Positions 60,893-64,000 of a stretch of DNA of 64,000 nt are shown piece after piece. The notes beneath the pieces are model-generated. The model searched no databases, had not been told where the DNA came from, and saw only the letters and a list, made by a program, of their open reading frames with translations. A program made the translations under genes and the position numbers. Within the stretch, counting starts at the first letter, position 1; each line of letters begins with the position of its first letter. The DNA lies in the NCBI GenBank assembly GCA_029010495.1, contig JAQXKO010000003.1:1-64000 (forward strand), written 5' to 3'. Source of the stretch: Clostridiales bacterium (lineage in GTDB: Bacteria; Bacillota; Clostridia; Lachnospirales; Lachnospiraceae).

Positions 60893-60938
60893 ATTAATAC
60901 CTCCAAATAATTAAGAATACTTAATTAAACAAAAATGA

Positions 60939-61676
60939 TTATTCTTCTGTAGCAGCCTCAGCTTCTTCAGCAACTTCCTCTGCCATAGACTCACCCTGTC
61001 TTGCTTCAATAACAGCATCAGCCATCTTTGAAACAATAAGCTTAACTGCACGGATAGCATCATCATTTCCAGGGATTACATAATCAAGTTCATCAGGATC
61101 ACAGTTTGTATCTGCAATACCGATTAATGGAATACCGAGTGAGTGAGCTTCCTGGATACAGATTCTTTCCTTCTTAGGATCTACAACGAAAATTGCATCC
61201 GGAATCTTCTTCATTTCTGCAATACCGCCAAGGTTCTTCTCAAGCTTTTCAAGCTCCTTCTGAAGAAGAGCAACTTCCTTCTTTGGAAGCACATCAAAAG
61301 TGCCGTCCTCTGCCATCTTTCTGATTGCCTTTAACTTAGCGATTCTTGTCTGGATTGTCTTGAAGTTTGTTAACATACCGCCGAGCCATCTCTCGTTAAC
61401 ATAGTACATACCGCAACGCTCTGCTTCAGATTTAACTGAATCCTGTGCCTGCTTCTTTGTACCTACGAAAAGAATTGTAGCTTCAGGGTCCATGGCAACA
61501 TTTTTAATTGCCTCATAAGCTTCATCTACCTTACCTACAGACTTCTGAAGGTCAATGATATAAATACCATTTCTTTCTGTGTAGATGTATGGAGCCATCT
61601 TAGGGTTCCATCTTCTTGTCTGATGTCCGAAATGAACACCGGCTTCAAGTAACTGTTTCATTGAAATTACGCTCAT
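60939..61676 (-). CDS. rpsB: 30S ribosomal protein S2 (uS2)
   Basis: Small-subunit protein of 246 residues, starting [27 protein letters not shown], with [14 protein letters not shown] near residue 95. It ends in an acidic Glu/Ala tail. ATG 61676 follows AGGAGG; an upstream in-frame start at 61757 is in the leader. Confidence 0.98.
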   Translation of the reverse strand: MSVISMKQLLEAGVHFGHQTRRWNPKMAPYIYTERNGIYIIDLQKSVGKVDEAYEAIKNVAMDPEATILFVGTKKQAQDSVKSEAERCGMYYVNERWLGGMLTNFKTIQTRIAKLKAIRKMAEDGTFDVLPKKEVALLQKELEKLEKNLGGIAEMKKIPDAIFVVDPKKERICIQEAHSLGIPLIGIADTNCDPDELDYVIPGNDDAIRAVKLIVSKMADAVIEARQGESMAEEVAEEAEAATEE

Positions 61677-61787
61677 TTTAAAATCCTCCTGGTTAAATAA
61701 TCTTCCGTACTGCATCTTTCCCTCAATCACAAAGAGCGTGTGACACCAAAGGTTCATAACAGCACGTGTATAATTTCACACCATGCT
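61677..61787 (-). promoter_or_regulatory. rpsB leader with hairpin
   Basis: The leader between the promoter and rpsB is about 100 bases. It begins with a 9-bp stem with one bulge (61762-61788) made of AGCATGGTGT and ACACGTGCT. Long structured leaders often mediate S2 autoregulation. Assignment here is tentative. Confidence 0.4.
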
Positions 61788-61816
61788 ATAATAACATACA
61801 CAAAATAAAAAAGCAA
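61788..61816 (-). promoter_or_regulatory. rpsB-tsf promoter
   Basis: On the minus strand TTGCTT (61816-61811), a 17-base spacer and TATTAT (61793-61788). The -35 lies inside the stem of the codY terminator. Confidence 0.55.
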
Positions 61817-61837
61817 GTAGAAATTACCTGCTTTTTA
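61802..61837 (-). terminator. Terminator of codY
   Basis: An 11-bp stem (61809-61819 with 61825-61835, one G-T pair), a 5-base loop and a T-rich tail on the minus strand. Confidence 0.88.
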
Positions 61838-61864
61838 AAGAATTATCAGAATTTTTCGACAATT

Positions 61865-62665
61865 TTATAATTTGTCGACCGCATCATATATAAAATTGTT
61901 TATTACTTTAATATATGTGCCCTTCATACCGCTTGAATGGGCTTCAAATATTCCGGCACTGATAAATTTGCTGATGGCATTCACAATAATTGATCTTGTA
62001 ATTTGAATTTCGGTAGCAATTTTACTTGTGACAATTATACCACCCTCAGGAGGAATCTCCTTAAGAATACGTTTGATTGCAATTATTTCAGTGAGTGAAA
62101 GCGAAGCTATTGCAGATTCTACAGTTGATTTCTTAATTGCTATCTTATCAATCTGCTCTTTTTCGGAACGCATAGTCTCAAGACCGATAACAGAGGCGCC
62201 ATACTCGCTGAGGATAATATCATCAATAGAAAACAGATAATCTTTTTTATAAATGAACAGGTGTCCGAGGCGTTCACCCGAAATCAAAATCGGAGTAACG
62301 ATTGCAGTAAGCTTTGAAGATTCTGATTTTGTAAAGCCAAGAGTCTCAAGATTAACATTTTCTTTTGTAGAAAGAATATTGTTTAACCTCTGATTCAGGT
62401 ATTTATCAATAAATTTTCCTGTTTCATGAGGAATTAATCTTACAAGACTATTTGCTTCATCAGGTATTTTATCATCAGGCTTATCTTCGTTATTATAAAT
62501 TGCAACTCCTAAAACTTTACCTTTTTTGCTGATTACAAGTACATTGGCTTCAAAATCCTCACAAAGAATATTACATAAATCATTAAAAATAATTCTGTCA
62601 CCCGACAGTTTACTTTGTAACAGATAATTAATGCTTCTTGTTTTATCCAATAATTCAATCGACAT
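61865..62665 (-). CDS. codY: Transcriptional pleiotropic regulator CodY
   Basis: Global repressor of stationary-phase and nutrient genes, sensing branched-chain amino acids and GTP. The 266-residue protein has an N-terminal GAF-like domain (about 1-155) and a C-terminal winged helix whose recognition region ITRSIIVNAISKFISAG and SGMKGTYIKV closely match Bacillus CodY. ATG 62665 follows AGAGGTGA; a GTG nine bases earlier is part of that site. It starts one base after topA, so the two are co-transcribed. Confidence 0.97.
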   Translation of the reverse strand: MSIELLDKTRSINYLLQSKLSGDRIIFNDLCNILCEDFEANVLVISKKGKVLGVAIYNNEDKPDDKIPDEANSLVRLIPHETGKFIDKYLNQRLNNILSTKENVNLETLGFTKSESSKLTAIVTPILISGERLGHLFIYKKDYLFSIDDIILSEYGASVIGLETMRSEKEQIDKIAIKKSTVESAIASLSLTEIIAIKRILKEIPPEGGIIVTSKIATEIQITRSIIVNAISKFISAGIFEAHSSGMKGTYIKVINNFIYDAVDKL

Positions 62666-62666
62666 A

Positions 62667-64000
62667 TTATTCACCTCTTAATTCAGACTTTACAGTCTGG
62701 CCCGGCTTCTGCCAGCTCATGAAATCACATTCATTATAATTTTCACAACCATAATAACGACGACCCTTTCTTGTACGTCTAAGAATCACGTTGCTTCCGC
62801 ATTTCGGACACTTATATTCTGTTTTTTCAAAGTAATTTTTAGTACCCTTACACTTTGGAAATGCCGGACAGGCAAGAAATTTACCGTATGGACCGAATTT
62901 AATTACCATATTCTGACCGCACTCATCGCACTTAATATCAGTTACTTCATCATGGATTTCAAGCTTTTCTGTTTCCTCCATCGCAATTTTAACAAGTGCT
63001 TCCAAATCAGGATAGAAATTAGCTACAATATTTTTCCAGTTTACGGTTCCTTCTTCAACGCCGTCAAGCAGTGTTTCCATATTTGAAGTGAAGTTAATGT
63101 CTACTATACTAGGAAATGATTTTTTCATAATAGAGTTGACTGCTTCACCCATTTCGGAAATATAAAGGTTTTTGCCTTCTTTTGTAATATAGTGTCTTGC
63201 AAGAAGAGTCGCAATTGTAGGTGCATATGTGCTCGGACGACCTATACCGAGCTCTTCCATCACCTTAACCATTGAAGCTTCGGTATAATGTGCCGGCGGT
63301 TTTGTAAAATGCTGGCTCGAAGAAGTCTCCTTTAATATCAGCTTTTCGGATACCTCAGGTATAAACAGGTTTTTGGTATTTTTCTCTTCATCAAGGTCAG
63401 CTTCCCTGTAAACGGTTGTATAACCTTCAAACTTCACCTTAGATGATGTAGTTTTAAAATCATATTCTGATGCGGTAATTGTGACAGATGCATATTCAAA
63501 TACGGAGCTGCACATATTAGCCGCTATAAATCTTTTCCAAATCAGCTGATAAAGTCTGAATTGTTCCTTTGATAAATCATCCTTTACCGATGCAGGTGTC
63601 AAATCAATATATGTTGGTCTTATTGCTTCATGTGCGTCCTGAATTTTCTTTTCCTTATCAGTTGATTTGATTTCACCTATATAATTATCGCCGTAATTTG
63701 AGCGTATATAATTTTTTGCGTTTTCTCTGGCCTCTTCTGAAATTCTTGTTGAATCAGTTCTTAGATATGTGATAAGACCTAACATACCGTGACCCTTAAC
63801 CGATACACCCTCATATAACTGTTGTGCAATTCTCATTGTTTTAACTGTAGAATAACCGAGAGCCTTGGAAGCCTCCTGCTGAAGAGTTGATGTAGTAAAC
63901 GGCAATGGAGCTTTTCTGACTTTTTCACCAAGCTTAACATCACTTACCACAAATTCGGCATTATTCAGTTTTTCAAGGACTTCATCAGCCTCAGCCTTAG
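62667..64000 (-). CDS. topA: DNA topoisomerase I (C-terminal part)
   Basis: Type IA topoisomerase that relaxes negative supercoils. About 444 C-terminal residues are present and the frame runs off the right edge. The active-site Tyr is in ITYLRTDSTRIS. The end of the protein has two zinc ribbons: one with CDEC and CPAFPKC, the second with CPKC and a CENYNEC half. GTG 63950 is an internal codon and not the start. Confidence 0.97.
   Translation of the reverse strand, partial: KAEADEVLEKLNNAEFVVSDVKLGEKVRKAPLPFTTSTLQQEASKALGYSTVKTMRIAQQLYEGVSVKGHGMLGLITYLRTDSTRISEEARENAKNYIRSNYGDNYIGEIKSTDKEKKIQDAHEAIRPTYIDLTPASVKDDLSKEQFRLYQLIWKRFIAANMCSSVFEYASVTITASEYDFKTTSSKVKFEGYTTVYREADLDEEKNTKNLFIPEVSEKLILKETSSSQHFTKPPAHYTEASMVKVMEELGIGRPSTYAPTIATLLARHYITKEGKNLYISEMGEAVNSIMKKSFPSIVDINFTSNMETLLDGVEEGTVNWKNIVANFYPDLEALVKIAMEETEKLEIHDEVTDIKCDECGQNMVIKFGPYGKFLACPAFPKCKGTKNYFEKTEYKCPKCGSNVILRRTRKGRRYYGCENYNECDFMSWQKPGQTVKSELRGE

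Overview
The window is a gene-dense, AT-rich chromosomal segment of a Gram-positive anaerobe of the class Clostridia, most likely family Lachnospiraceae. The reasons are strong AGGAGG ribosome-binding sites, frequent TTG starts, a PolC-type replicase, CodY, LexA with a Firmicute SOS box, the sporulation pair yqfC-yqfD, an L27 that carries the Prp-cleaved N-terminal extension next to the Prp protease gene, and the order radical SAM - DUF2344 - RNase G - rplU - prp - rpmA - obg. The genus is inference. There are no phage, plasmid, insertion-sequence or CRISPR signatures.

Layout. 1-2.2 kb: the end of scpA, scpB and a D,D-carboxypeptidase that appears to start at an ATA codon. 2.2-10.9 kb: an accessory stretch holding a zinc-ribbon protein with a long charged helix, a sortase-anchored thioester adhesin, a membrane-anchored Thr-Pro-repeat protein, a YegP-like protein and a second zinc-ribbon membrane protein. 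10.9-19.2 kb: ribosome and RNA housekeeping genes (two radical-SAM-system genes, RNase G, L21, Prp, L27, Obg, YhbY, a NadD-YqeK fusion, RsfS). 19.2-24.1 kb: a four-gene GldA/F/G-like ABC exporter operon. 24.2 kb: lexA, reading left, with an SOS operator over its own promoter.

24.9-35.4 kb: pyrH, frr, uppS, cdsA, dxr, rseP, ispG, polC. This joins UMP kinase and ribosome recycling to undecaprenyl-phosphate, phospholipid and MEP-pathway isoprenoid synthesis, a site-2 protease and the replicative polymerase. The polymerase lacks the DEDD exonuclease domain normally inserted in its PHP domain. 35.4-48.4 kb: tRNA-Glu, alaS, rpsU, yqfC, yqfD, phoH, ybeY, a MurJ/SpoVB-type flippase, two flavoproteins, a formyltetrahydrofolate cyclo-ligase and miaB. 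48.4-59.6 kb, all on the minus strand: a Xer-like recombinase, Sir2, a MoxR-DUF58-transglutaminase module, a dicarboxylate/amino acid symporter, an RmlD-like reductase, an aldo/keto reductase with iron-sulfur clusters, and a metallophosphoesterase. 59.7-64 kb, minus strand: topA (partial), codY, rpsB, tsf.

The topA-codY-rpsB-tsf block and the pyrH-to-polC block are normally one continuous cluster in Firmicutes. Here they lie on opposite strands about 35 kb apart, in the arrangement a single inversion would give. The two observations most worth following are the exonuclease-less PolC with a fully preserved PHP metal-ligand set, and this apparent inversion. The adhesin island and the zinc-ribbon/short-motif scaffold protein are the least characterised parts.
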